Source: Nelumbo lutea (Eukaryota; Streptophyta; Magnoliopsida; Proteales; Nelumbonaceae). Taken from it: a stretch of DNA of 64,000 nucleotides. The DNA lies in the NCBI GenBank assembly GCA_022828595.1, contig JAKGHH010000001.1, forward strand, positions 119,424,999-119,488,998, in the 5' to 3' direction. Below, in pieces: positions 46,979 through 58,100 of this stretch (its first letter is position 1; every line of letters starts with the position of its first letter). The notes beneath the pieces are model-generated. The model worked only from the letters and a program-made list of their open reading frames with translations, had not been told where the DNA came from and did not search any database. Both the position numbers and the translations under genes were made by a program.

Positions 46979-48343
46979 CGCCCAACCTCACAAACTATTA
47001 ATGCCGCTGTCGGGTTGCTCTAACATGCCGCATTGTTTAGAGACATGGAAATGGCTTGATCATACAAATAAAGTGCTTCTGCAAAGTTTTCTTCTTTTGT
47101 ATTGGTCATTGCCGATCCTCTTAATCTCCTTTGGATTTGAGGTCACCATCGCCCATTTCACCATCATTAAACGTCACCAAGAGTAGAGCTCCAATAATCC
47201 ATGTCCGTTTTCAGAATCTTCATAACCGATGAATTAACCGAACTACCACCACTACTACTAGTGAAGCTTCCACCCGAGTCTATTAGTGGAGCACTGACAG
47301 AATTGGATCTCTTGTGACCCAGCTTAGAATTACGAGCTGTGGCAATAGATCGGACGCTCTCGAAGGTAGTTGGGCTGCTCTCGCTCGAGCTAAAGAGCTA
47401 ATCGAAATTATTGTTCCCACCTCCATTGGACCTCTTCACAACTAGGCTGTTCCAGTCTTTCTAGAAATAGAGCTAGAGGAACTAGATGATGGTTTAATCT
47501 GCCCACCTCCATCGAAGTTGCAATATGCCCATTAGGCCTTGAGGGAGGAGACTATCGAAGTTGTTATTGTGAGAAGCGATCTTCTGTTTGTTGTTTTTTT
47601 GGTTCAGAAGGTAATGTATAAAATGGGAAGTTGGGAAGTGGTGATAGGCGATTCAAAGAGGAGCGTTTTAACGAGGGTTTAGAGCTATGAGTCGCTAAGC
47701 CGATCTATGAGATATGTGTGGAGGGGTGTACTGTAGCAGATAGATGATCAAGTAATCGTTGGGCAGTAGCGGAAGCCCGTTCTTGCTAATTGTTTGTGTT
47801 TGTCGCTATCACTGTTGTTTCTTCCACTGCCAATCATCTGCCGTTACCACACAAACAACTGGCAACCGCTAAATGGCTCAGAGCAAGAGGGGGGAGATTA
47901 GACTTCAGAGCAAGGTTTTCCACCGATTTTGTTCGGTGCATGGTTTTTAAAAACGAATCGGTGACCAAACCGGTCAGGGGTCCGATTACCGGTTTGAACG
48001 GTCTGACCGTTCAACCCGAATGGCCAGCCCGTTCTGAGAAATAAATAAAAAAATTGGAAAATGGTCAAAACGGTTTGAACGGTTAACCGACCGGTTCAGT
48101 GGTTTGCTGACCAAAACCGGTCAGGTGTCCGGTTCCCAGTTTTTCTAGTCTGGTCCGATTTTGAAAACCATGGTTTGGTGTCATGAGCTTGAAGAAGGTA
48201 AACGGCCGATCAAAGGTGGAAGAATAAAGAGATGAAATTCACCACTAAGAAGAGCTTAGTTTGGCATTGCTATATAAGAAAGAAGATGGTGGAGAAGGAG
48301 GGAGAGGGAGAGGGGCGAAGGGTAATATTGGATTTAAAAAAAA
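46979..48343. other. Relic sequence between the copia element and the second MULE
   Basis: No intact gene. The part just left of 48344 (GGAGAGGGAGAGGGGCGAAG, then ATTGGATTT and an A-run) resembles the right part of the element at 39056-41277 around 41040-41097. The sequence to the right of 50815 continues that similarity. So this appears to be the remains of a related MULE into which later elements inserted. Confidence 0.5.
47939..48172. repeat. Family A dispersed repeat (inverted)
   Basis: It starts GCATGGTTTTTAAAAACG and ends GTCCGATTTTGAAAACCATG, with GGTTAACCGACCGGTTCAG and GAATGGCCAGCCCGTTCTGA inside. Confidence 0.65.
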
Positions 48344-50815
48344 GGGTAAATTACAAAGACCCCCCTGTACTATGGGGTCTATGACAAAGACCCGTTTGAC
48401 CGTTAAGTCAAATGATAGAATTCATTAAATTACCAAGATACCCCACTAAACATTTTCTATTTTCTATTTTTTTTTTTGCCATTTTTTCTTAAAACCTATT
48501 TAACCTATTATTTTCCCTTTCTTCTCTTCTTTTCCCCTCGCTCACCGTCCTCTCTTATTCTTTCTCTCTCCCGACTCTCCAAAACGAAAGGACGGAGGAA
48601 ACCCATCTCTCTCCCAACTCTTCTCTTTAAAATGATGATATCATCTTTTTCCATTGGCATCTCAAAGTCAAAGTAAAAGAAGTGGTCAAATTTTAGAAGA
48701 AGTTAAAAGAGGGAAAATCTGTGGAGCTATCAATCGAGGAGGTAACTGGCTATTCTGGGTTTCCTCTTATGGCTGTAATTTAGCGGACAGTAAGGAAACC
48801 TCATATTCATTCTCTTTCATTCGTCCACACTTCGCGGGAATTTTTTTCTTCTCTCCAACCAATGGTTCCATTATCTTTTTCGATTTTCTTTCTCATTAGC
48901 CTATCTATCCTTTTGATTTCCTTTTTAATTTTCTTTTGATAACCTCATTTGTTTAATGGATCTCAGTCGTCGTTAAAACTCCTACCTTTTTGTCTTTTAA
49001 TCCTTTTCGAAGTGTGGATATTAGTCGCAGTAGATAGGCTGATGATCATCGCCCACCATCCAACGGTATCACAACTTGATTCTTTAAACTATCATGGACA
49101 ATATTATTGCCATTATTAGAAATCGATGTCTCACCAAGCAAGTACTCTGTTTCTTCAAGATTTTGTTCTACCCATGGGTGTTTGTTCGACCTCCTTAACC
49201 CCACTAACTCTATAGCTACTTCTTTCATTGTTGGTCTTTCCTCTCCCTTCACACTTAGGCATCTCTTAGCAAGCTGAGCGACTTCTTGGAGTTGATCCTT
49301 GCTGCATTCCATTTAGAACTCTGCCCTTCAAAATTACTGAAACATTGTCTTCTTTCATCGAAATTACAAAATGGGTAGCCAAGTTTCTCTCCTTTTCAGG
49401 TCGTTCAAATTCAAGTGCTTTGTTGGGAAACGTTGACCATTCGATTGGTTACTGGGTCGATCTTCATAAGAAAAAGAAAGTTTTTTCCTATAGTTTTCAT
49501 TTTGGAATTGGACCTTACGCCATTGAGCTTTGAACAACAGCTCTACTCTCTCCGAACTAGTGGGATGATGTGTTGTATATAAATTCATGTGGATGTGAGG
49601 TTTGCAATTTTAAATAACACTGAACAAATGCATCTCTAGGACTCATCAGGATCAAAATCGTGAGCACATCGTGGTTGTAGATGCAATGCAGAACTAACTA
49701 GCTCAGAGTTTCCCTGAGTGCGCTGACTCAAAACCTCTCAGAATTGGCTACAGCTTAAAAGTGAGTTGAGTTGGCGAGCTGGGGTCTATATGCTTTTCTA
49801 AAAGGTTGTGCATGTTGTTCTTGTTGGGGCCATTGACCTCAGAAATTGCTTTTACCTCTAGTCGACCGACTTCTACACGATACAGTGCATTGACCCTTGA
49901 GAAATAGAGAGACACTCATCCTGCTGCTGCCGGCAGGTTGCCGTTGGTTGCTATTTTCGGCTTAAAGAAAGAAAACGGCTAATGCTAGCCTACACTAACA
50001 ACTAACAGCAGTAGTGTCCATTGTATGCCGTCCAGGGTGTTCTTTGTATGAACAGAGAGCACCTGGAGGAGATGAGAGTGATGCCCTTGTCTGCTTCAAC
50101 AGCTTAAGATGGACGCTAGTGCCTGCACTGAACATGAGACTCTGGTATGCTCCACACTTGGAGCTGCCCAACAGGATGGTGCTGAAGGGGGTGACGTTGG
50201 TAGCCATTCGACCAAGTGAGCAGGCTGCCACTAAGAAAGAGATCTCCGATAGTTCTTGGGTTTCAACAGCATTTGAGGAAGAGGAGCCGTATGGAACGGC
50301 AGCGAAGCTTCTGGTGAAAAGACGGACCTATTGTCTTGAGATGAATTCCTTCTGAGTGCAGCTAAAATTGAGGTAATTTTACCAAATCCTCTTCTTCCCC
50401 TGGTCATCGGGTGTAGGATAAAGTGGTAGAGGTGAACTGTGTAATGAAACTTAGACCCTTGACAACTGCTCCTCTTGTGGCCGAGCTGCAATGAGTTTAT
50501 CCTCGACAAGATCCAACAATATCAAGGAGGATACACTTCCACGGGAAGAAGAAAGGGGAAGGGGAAGAAGAGAGAGAGAGGGAGAGAGAGGGAGAGGGAG
50601 AGAGGAGGGAGGATTTCGGAAGTCTGCCCCGCTGCAACAGCTACATGAGGTTTGGGAAGATGAACAGTGTTTTTCTAATAGTTATTAGAAGGGTAGTATG
50701 GGGATTAAAAAATATTGTAACCGCCGATTTCAACGAAAGGGGGTCTTTGTCGCAAAACAAAGTCCAGGGGGTCTTTGTCAGAGACCCCATAATACAGAGG
50801 TCTTTATAATTTACC
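48344..50815. mobile_element. Pack-MULE-like element carrying a WAK-kinase fragment
   Basis: The left end GGGTAAATTACAAAGACC and the inner phrase ACTATGGGGTCT are inverted to AGACCCCATAATACAGAGG and the end TTTATAATTTACC. The flanks TAAAAAAAA and TAAAAAAAT give a plausible but low-complexity 9-bp duplication. It is inserted inside the relic of another MULE (see 46979-48343 and 50816-50967). It contains a reverse-strand kinase fragment (49435-49046). No transposase is seen. Other interior open frames, such as 50014-50355, have no family I recognise. Confidence 0.72.
49046..49435 (-). pseudogene. Wall-associated-kinase-like C-terminal fragment
   Basis: On the reverse strand, from about 49435, one frame reads KALEFERPEKERNLATHFV then ISMKEDNVSVILKGRVLN. 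It shifts frame near 49312 and continues QLQEVAQLAKRCLSVKGEER, PTMKEVAIELVGLRR and HPW to a stop at 49046. This is the last part of the kinase domain (subdomains X-XI) and tail of WAK/WAK-like receptor kinases. No P-loop, catalytic loop or DFG is present, and a frameshift splits the fragment, so it is not a kinase gene. Its position between MULE ends indicates capture from a WAK locus elsewhere. Confidence 0.82.
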
Positions 50816-51030
50816 TAAAAAAATTATACGTCATGTCATTTGGTGTTACATGTGTATGGATTTTGACGGAATACTTAGAATTACTTAATTATCAAAAACA
50901 ATAGGGACGGTAAGGATAGAGTTTGTTAATTAACTAAACAGTAGTGTAGTTTAAGAAATTTGCCCTAAAATAAATTAGTGGAGGGTGGGGTCCATGCAAT
51001 GATGGAGATCATGGGCTGGACTAGGCTATG
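50816..51030. repeat. Right-end relic of a 39056-41277-type MULE plus unit R
   Basis: TGTATGGATTTTGACGGAA, then CTAAACAGTAGTGTAGTTTA and GAAATTTGCCCT parallel 41090-41277. Immediately after comes a third copy of unit R (AGTGGAGGGTGGGGTCCATG, then ATCATGGGCTGGACTAGGCT). Its left partner is lost or scrambled. Confidence 0.6.
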
Positions 51031-51204
51031 CACTTATAATAAGAACTACAACTTAGGCCGGGGCCAAGCTTGGCCTCGGGTCAAGCCTACAATTTTTGGG
51101 TCGGGCTGAAATAATCACCTCTAGCCCAGTTTCCTCCTATTTCCTTTTGACCAAAATCATAAACCCATTTCCGTCTCTTACACCTAGATCCAAAGCAATC
51201 CCTT

Positions 51205-51686
51205 GTAAGGATGCAAACAGAACGGATCGGATTCGAATCAAGGTATATTTAAATTTGATCCAACACTGTTCGTATCCAATTGGATCTAATAGGACTCAAT
51301 TTGAATTTGAATCCTATCAATAAGTTGAATCTTCGAATCTGATCCGATATGTCTTGTTTTCTTTAAAAAATAATAAATTATTAAAAGAAAAATATAATAT
51401 ACTAATTTAAATAAAGTAAACAAAAAATAAAAGTATTTTTTAATTATTTTCATCATATATATATATATATCTTTTTTATAAAAATAAATAATATAATAAA
51501 TCTATAAAAATATATTTATAAATAAATAAATAACATATATATGTATAATATATATCAGATAAGATCTTATCGGATTGAATAAGGGAGATCTGAATATGAT
51601 CAAAATTTTGATTGAATCCTGTTATCCAATCCAAAGATCCGAATTTGACCAAATGGGACCGGATCGAATGATCCATTTTCACCCTT
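51205..51686. mobile_element. hAT-like MITE (482 bp)
   Basis: The ends GTAAGGATGCAAAC and TTTTCACCCTT are roughly inverted, with GGATCGGATTCGAA and GACCGGATCGAATGATCC inside. The flanks AATCCCTT (51197-51204) and AATCCCCT (51687-51694) form an 8-bp duplication with one mismatch. The core is AT-rich. Confidence 0.65.
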
Positions 51687-51895
51687 AATCCCCTGGGCCC
51701 TTTTTGTATGTATATGTATTCGATTGGTGTACTCTCTACTTGCAACAAATAGAATCTACTCTTGCGACTAGATTGAGAGTCGCACATGAGAGCAATCCAA
51801 TCGTGTTAAGACTTGAGTTCCATTCCAATTGCACATGATTTCCCTATCGAGTTTTCCTATTTTGACTTTCCCTCAGGTTCATGCTTTTGCCGTTT

Positions 51896-52110
51896 TCCCT
51901 CTGTCACTGCCGTCAGAAGGAAAGCCCGCCAATACAAAGGAGAACGAAGGAGGTATTCCCATTTTTCTCTCTTCCTCAAGAAAGCAAATTTGGCGTTTGA
52001 CGTTTTTCCCTCTGACGCTACTGTTGGAAGGAGAGCCCTCCATTGCAAAGAACGAAGGAGGCCTTCCCATTTTGCCCTCTTCGTCATGAAAGCAAATCTC
52101 GATTCTCTCT
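51896..52110. repeat. Tandem duplication of about 110 bp
   Basis: Phrases CCTCTGTCACTGCCGTCAGA and CCTCTGACGCTACTGTTGGA start two units. Each continues with AAGGAGAACGAAGGAGG or AAGAACGAAGGAGGCC and CATGAAAGCAAAT or AAGAAAGCAAAT. Open frames here have no domain. Confidence 0.65.
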
Positions 52111-52218
52111 GTTGTTTCTGGTTTTTTTGGGGTTTCAGCCTGAAACCACATGCAAAATATTTGATGTTTACAATAGATCGCAAAAAGGAAAAAAAATGAA
52201 GAAAAGAAAAAGCTCACT

Positions 52219-52706
52219 GGCAAATTCAACACCTCAGACGTCTCCAAAAGTGATGAATGTCGGAAGTGATGATTTGGGTGTTCTCCATTGTTCTCTTTCT
52301 TCTCCATCAACCGATCAAAACGAGAGATCTTTCATTTCTTTTTGTGGCTCTACTGTCCCTTCTGCTGTTAGTTGATTTCTTTCCCCCCTGTCCCTCTGTG
52401 TTTGTGTTCTCTATCTTGCGCAGTAAGATAGGAAAAGAGAGAAAGAAAAGAGCTACCTAGATTTGTTATTGGCAAATTCAACACCTCAGACGTCTCCGGA
52501 AGTGATGATTTGGGTGTTCTCCATTGTTCTCTTTCTTCTCCATCGACCAATCAAAATGAGAGATCTTTCACTTCTTTTTGTGGTTGCTTGGTTGCTACTG
52601 TTCCTTCTGTTAGTTGATTTCTCTCCCCCCTGTCCCTCTGTGTTTGTGTTCTCTCTCTTGCGCAGTAACATAGGAAAAGAGAGAAAGAAAAGAGCTACCT
52701 AATTTG
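52219..52706. repeat. Tandem duplication of about 250 bp
   Basis: GGCAAATTCAACACCTCAGA begins both units (52219 and 52471). Both contain GATGATTTGGGTGTTCTCC, CCCCCCTGTCCCTCTGTGTT and AAAGAGCTACCTA. There are small differences, including a short insertion in the first unit. No coding function recognised. Confidence 0.8.
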
Positions 52707-53298
52707 TGTGAACATGAAGAGAGAGGTTCGAGGGAGAAGAGAACAGGCTGGCTATGTTCTTTAAAAATAGTTGACCGGCGATCAATGGTCAACAATACAT
52801 ACGGAAGATCCAATGGCTGGTGACAATGAATGCAGGAGCCAGGTGGCAACGACTTGCTCTAACAATTTGGTCGACGCATTCATACATACGCAAGGTTGAA
52901 CCATTTTTTAACCACTGAACTAGATCGGTTCAAAGCATGAAGTATAAATTCTCCCCAACTTGTTCCAATAATCCGTTTACACGTGGGTTTGATCATGGCG
53001 TAAAACTGGAAAAATGAGTCTCGCTCGTGTGCATGTGATTCCTTATTTCCTTTCCTCCATGATCCAACCTATTTGAAGATTTTCATTTTTCATTTTCTTT
53101 TACCTTCCACTTGCCCTTGAAACGCAGGGGCCTTTCCACGTGTTACGTTGTGGATGTTGACTATTTTGATGTTTAATCGACTAAGTTTTAAGAAATCAAC
53201 AAATTGATAAAAAATGATTATTAAAATTAGCCTTAAATATAACTTTTTAGGTAAATTATAATTATTTATTGAATGAAATAGCATCTTATTATCTTAAA
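52707..53298. other. Spacer, no recognised feature
   Basis: No gene recognised. Confidence 0.4.
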
Positions 53299-53582
53299 AC
53301 TGTTTTGGCCACTGGTTTCCGAGTCGATAATTCGATCATCCAATTCGAACGGACGGCCCGTTGTGACAACAAAAGTTAAAATATAAAAAGAAAGGTCAAA
53401 AACCGTTGAGCGAGTCGACGGATCGATGGTTCGATCGCCCAGGTCATTGGGTCGTTGACCGATTCAACTGTTTTTGTCTAGGGACCGGGATTGGGGTAAA
53501 ATGGAACCAGTTGCCTGGACAGTTCCCAGGCCGAATGATCCAATTGTCCGACTGTCTAGGTCAACGGTGGTTCAAAAACCGT
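53299..53582. repeat. Family A dispersed repeat (inverted)
   Basis: It contains TTTTGGCCACTGGTTTCCGA, GAACGGACGGCCCGTTGTGA, GGGGTAAAATGGAACCAG and the end GGTTCAAAAACCGTGG. Confidence 0.6.
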
Positions 53583-54092
53583 GGTTTTTTTTTATACTTT
53601 TGGATTTTCACAATTCAAATGTTTCTTCTATTGTGGGCTTTATTCGAGCGTGTATAGTTTGACGAAGGTATGTTCCTTTTTTTTTTTTCATTTTCTGCTT
53701 TTGTTTTTTTTTTTTTTTGTATTATTCTTCAAGATCCTCCAAAACGGTTTAGGGTTTACCACCATTTTATTTCTTCTCTTTTGTTTTTTCTTTGGGTTTT
53801 CATGTGCAATGCTTTTTTTTTTTTTAATTTTCTTACAAGGTGTTCTGCTTTGTCTCTTTCTTTGATTTCGTATGTGTTTTGTTCAATCTCAAAATGGAAC
53901 TTTGGACTCGATTTTCTAATTTTTTTCCTTGGGTTTTCTAGTTTGGTGGATTTGCTGCCATTTTTTTTTTCTGTGTTTAAGGTCACTTTGGATTTATTTT
54001 TCAAGGTTTTGGAATCCCTCACAATGTCCACCCTTCGCATGATTATGACTATGAAGTTATTTTATCTAATTATTGATATCTAGAAAAAATGA
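53583..54092 (+). other. Pyrimidine-rich spacer
   Basis: Long T-runs (for example 53678-53690 and 53706-53720). Poly-Phe open frames across it are artefacts. No gene. Confidence 0.5.
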
Positions 54093-54365
54093 CTCAGAAA
54101 CGAAACCATTCTGGCCACTGGTTTCTAGGTCGACGGTTCGACCATCCGGTTTGAACAGACAACAATTCGTTCTGACAACAAAATTAAAAAAATAAAAAAT
54201 AATAATTAAAAATAAAAAGGTCAAAATTGTTGAGCAGGTCGATGGTTCAACTGCCGGGATCAACAGGTCGTTGATTGATTCAACAATTTTTGGCCAGGGA
54301 TCAGGTTTGGGGGGAAAACAAAACTGATTGCCTAGACAGTTCCTAGGCTAAACGGTTCTACCATT
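54093..54365. repeat. Family A dispersed repeat (inverted)
   Basis: It contains ACCATTCTGGCCACTGGTTT, ACCATCCGGTTTGAACAG and GACAGTTCCTAGGCTAAACG. Confidence 0.55.
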
Positions 54366-54622
54366 CGTGGCAAGTAGTTCTCTATATGAAACAAAGGACA
54401 GTTTTAAAGTAGAATTCAGAACTATCATTGTATGACCGTATTCTTTTATATGAGATGCTTTGCTGAAGCAATATTTAAAAAATGAGCATATGATGATTTT
54501 TTTTTAAATCTTTATATGAATTTCAAGGTTTGAGTAATTATAATTACAATTTCCTTATTAAAAAAATAGCAAATAACAATATCTTTAATGTAGCAAATAA
54601 TAATATAACAATTCCGATACAA

Positions 54623-54650
54623 CCCGTGGGAAGCAGGGCCGCTCGGCTAG
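54623..54650 (+). mobile_element. Helitron-like 3' terminus
   Basis: An imperfect hairpin, CCCGTG-GGAAG-CAGGG (54623-54638, one bulged base), is followed by CTAG at 54647-54650 and then T. This is the usual Helitron 3' arrangement. A 5' TC end was not identified. It lies about 450 bases upstream of the HVA22-zinc-finger start codon. Confidence 0.6.
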
Positions 54651-54885
54651 TATACACATTTGTTTTGTGACACAGAAAACCCGTATTCTATATGGTATAG
54701 GATTCGGCTCAAAACCAAAACCCGTTTCTTACCGAAGAAGCATTCTTCTTTTGAGAGTACAGTATTAATTCGAGTCCGGATCTGGCGGCTGGCGGCTGAC
54801 GCTGCCCTAAACGAGACCGGATCTACTCCTAACATATGGCGCCTCATACGCGTCTTATACGCACATAGTACGAGAATATCTTCCG

Positions 54886-54897
54886 TATTTATAAATT
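54886..54897 (+). promoter_or_regulatory. Candidate TATA box of the HVA22-zinc-finger gene
   Basis: TATTTATAAATT lies about 210 bases upstream of the ATG at 55104, in a CpG-containing stretch (about 54680-55000) unlike the surrounding AT-rich DNA. Motif and position only. Confidence 0.35.
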
Positions 54898-55103
54898 ATC
54901 ATCGTAGCCGTGTATTGGGACCGGACCGTGTATCCGGGATAACGGGAAGAGAATCTGGAAAAGTGCCGTTAGTATCGGGTCCGCGTACAACTGACGAAGT
55001 CTACTCGCCTGAACTTTACTTTCTGGAATTCTTCTGGTTTCCCATGTCATTAACTTCGTGCCGATTTAAGCTATCCGAAGACGGAAAAGGAACAAACACA
55101 GAG

Positions 55104-58100
55104 ATGGGTTTCGTTGCTCTGCTTAAGTTGGTCGCCAAAATCATTGATCTTGCCTGGTATGCGAATTTCTTGTGATAAAATTAGAGAAAGAAGGAAATTT
55201 TGAATATATATAACGTATTTCTTCTTATTTCTATTTTCTCAATGTTTTCTTTTCGTTCATCTTCAAAGAGGAGTCTCGGGTGATTAGGCTAAGAACCTCT
55301 AATGGTTCTTCTCATTTTGCAATTTGGTTGGAAAGAAAACTCACTACTTTGCAGGAACATTGATGGGTTCATAATTTCTCCTTTTATCTCTCTATTTCTC
55401 TCTGTTAAAGGGCTAAAATGACATCTAGAAAAGCTGTTGCTTTTCTGTTTGCTCCATTTTTTATTGTTTTTTTGACTGTAGGGTTCTTGATATTCTCATT
55501 GTTCTTTGTTTCTACAGGCCTCTAGTTACTCTGGTTTATCCAATGTAAGTGGTTTTTCCTTATTTTAGTTCGATTGTAAGATGCTACAAGTAAGCTTCAT
55601 CCATTATCGTCTGAATTTAAGTGTTTTGTTTAAGTTTCAGTGTTTTCAATGAGGCCTTATTTTTTGGTCTTTTGTATTTGCTTATAGATATTCTTCAATT
55701 CTCGCAATTGAGAGTAACTCCAACGCTGAGAACCAAAAATGGCTCACTTACTGGGTTCTCTATCCTCTTATTATTCTTTTTAACTCTGCATCTCTGAAAC
55801 TCGTTGAGTGGTAAGTTTGGTACCTTTCATCATTCTGTCACGAGGTCTTGAACATTATTGGATCTTTATTGAAGTCATCAAAATGAAACTGAATTAGTGG
55901 AGTTAATCTCTGATTACAATTAATATATGCACCACAATTGTGACATTTCCCATTTGATCCTATTATCACCTTTCTGAAGTAAAAATTCATATTGATAACT
56001 GCTCATTTCCCCATTTTACCAGGATCTTCTTTTTTCGTTATTGTTGTCCCCTACTCTACTCCACTTTGTTTTACCATAACAAGGTATTTCAACACTTCAC
56101 ATTTACTCAAAATCCTCCTTTTTCCAGGTTTCCATTTTGGCCTTACCTGAAATTGATGGCTGCCTGCTGGTTGGTGCTACCCCATTTCAATGGTGCTGCT
56201 CGTGCATATAAACACATTGTTAGACCCTGGTTCTTGATGGAACCGCAAATATTTTGCAACTGGTTTGTTAAGCGAAAAGAGGATTTTGTTTCAAGTGGAT
56301 CAGAAGATTTCCTAGTTGCAGCCGAGAGAGATATAAAAGAGAATGGATCTGAAGCATTGTCAAAACTCATAACCAGAAAGGTAAGACATTATAGTAGAGT
56401 ATTGCATTTGGACGCCTTCTTGCTTAATTTCTCCAAGATCCTAGATAAATATCAATAAAGCAAATAGATGAAGCTCCGACTCTCTAATGTTCTCAGAGTC
56501 ATAGCTTATCTGCTTATATTATCATCTCCACTAAATTCCTTTCTATTATTTCTTCTGGAAATAGGACCCACTAAGGGTAAGGAACATAAGAGTGTATTGT
56601 GTTTAAGCTTTATCACTTGTAGGAAAGGTAAAAAAAAAATGACAAAACACTGCTGAAAAGTTTGATCAAAGTCATGATGCAATTAAGAAAATCAAAATGC
56701 AGAATAGAGTAAGAGTTCTGTGGTTCGGCAGAACACCTATGTCAAAGGATGACATGAGAAAGTTTTACACCAGGAAAAATTTAGATTTATATGATTGATA
56801 AAAAAAATTACGATTTCTATGTAGCCTTTTGTCTCACCCCTATTCCTGTCTACTATGAACTCTAGAAGCATGCAGAGATGTACTCACACACACAGACATA
56901 CTTGGTGCAACTACTGGTTTTCCCCCTCTATAAAAAATTCTCTTTTATTGGGCATTTCATGGTGAGCAGTCACTGAACATTTTTTAATATAGTAAATCTA
57001 TCATAAAACAAAAGTAAGTTCTAGTCCAAGAGCAAGGGGCCATTGATTGATGTAGTCAGCAGCGACAAATTCTCAGGCTAGCAAGTGTGATAACAAAGGC
57101 TCAAGTCCAAGAACAGCTCAACAGCCACATTTGCAAAAGAAATGCCAAGAGGTAGGTCCATATCCGGTCTAACCGCCCCAAGACTATCATTGAGTGGTGA
57201 CCCTTTAGTTAATGGGATAGGCACTTGATCTGTAACTGTTTCATGTATTTAATTCTTTCATTTTGGCCTAAATAATAATTTCAGAGACACCTCTGCAGGT
57301 GCATTATTGCATCTCCACTAAATAGATTTAACCTTCTAAAGTAGTGGGGTTTTGACTATCCGTTTTAACCATTCTATTTTCTGAATATGTATGTTCCTTG
57401 AGTTGCCCATGAATAAATTCCAAGTTAATCCATGTTATAGGCTTGCAACATGGAGCCTACTATTGTTGAGAAAGTGACTGAAGCAGTGACAACCATTGAT
57501 AACAATGTGGCAGTGGCTTCAGAGGAGGTAAGGATTTGATTCTTTTTCAAGACACAACAATGATCACAATGAATTAACTGTGAGTCTTAGTATAAATATT
57601 TAAGTGCTTGGATCCTACTTTTCATTTGTTCTAGGTTAAAAGATAAAGCATTGATCTCTGTTTGCTGAATGACCTCTACTTTTCTTTTACTCTAGGTCAA
57701 GTGCATGGATCCCGGTTTTGCTTGGACAGAAATGGCAGAACACACTGGAAATCAAATTCCTATGTTAAATGGCCCAAGGATAGTGTTGACAGCAAAACAT
57801 TTTGGAAGTGAAACTCCCCATTTCACTGGTCCCACCAGAGACAGCGGAATGCTTGGAAGTCAAATTCCTGTGTTAACTGGCTCAAAGAAAGCACAAAAGG
57901 AGTGGACTTGTGCACTCTGTCAGGTGAGCACTAATAGTGAGTCAGATCTACAAAGTCATCTTCATGGGAAAAAGCACAAGGCTAAGGAGGCAGAACTTGA
58001 AGCAAATAAGAGAATAACCAAAAACAAGGCTACCTCTATTCCAAAACTGAAGAATGATGGTCAGTCCATGGTAGCACCAGACAGAGATACTTTTAGTAAT

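Noticed and set aside
50014..50355. 113-codon open frame inside the second Pack-MULE-like element
   Set aside because: No family recognised, and an overlapping frame lies on the other strand. Not enough to call a captured gene.
53581..54083. Phe-rich open frames
   Set aside because: Products of long T-runs; no domain.
54660..55175. 171-codon open frame running into HVA22 exon 1
   Set aside because: The family starts at MGFVALLK (55104) and the upstream residues show no domain. Likely 5' UTR and promoter read through in frame.
56022..56084. Possible extra exon in the HVA22 gene (after CAG, before GTATTTC)
   Set aside because: It is splice-compatible in phase, but would insert about 20 unrelated residues into the conserved VEWFPFWPYLK region. 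Skipping it gives the normal HVA22 sequence.
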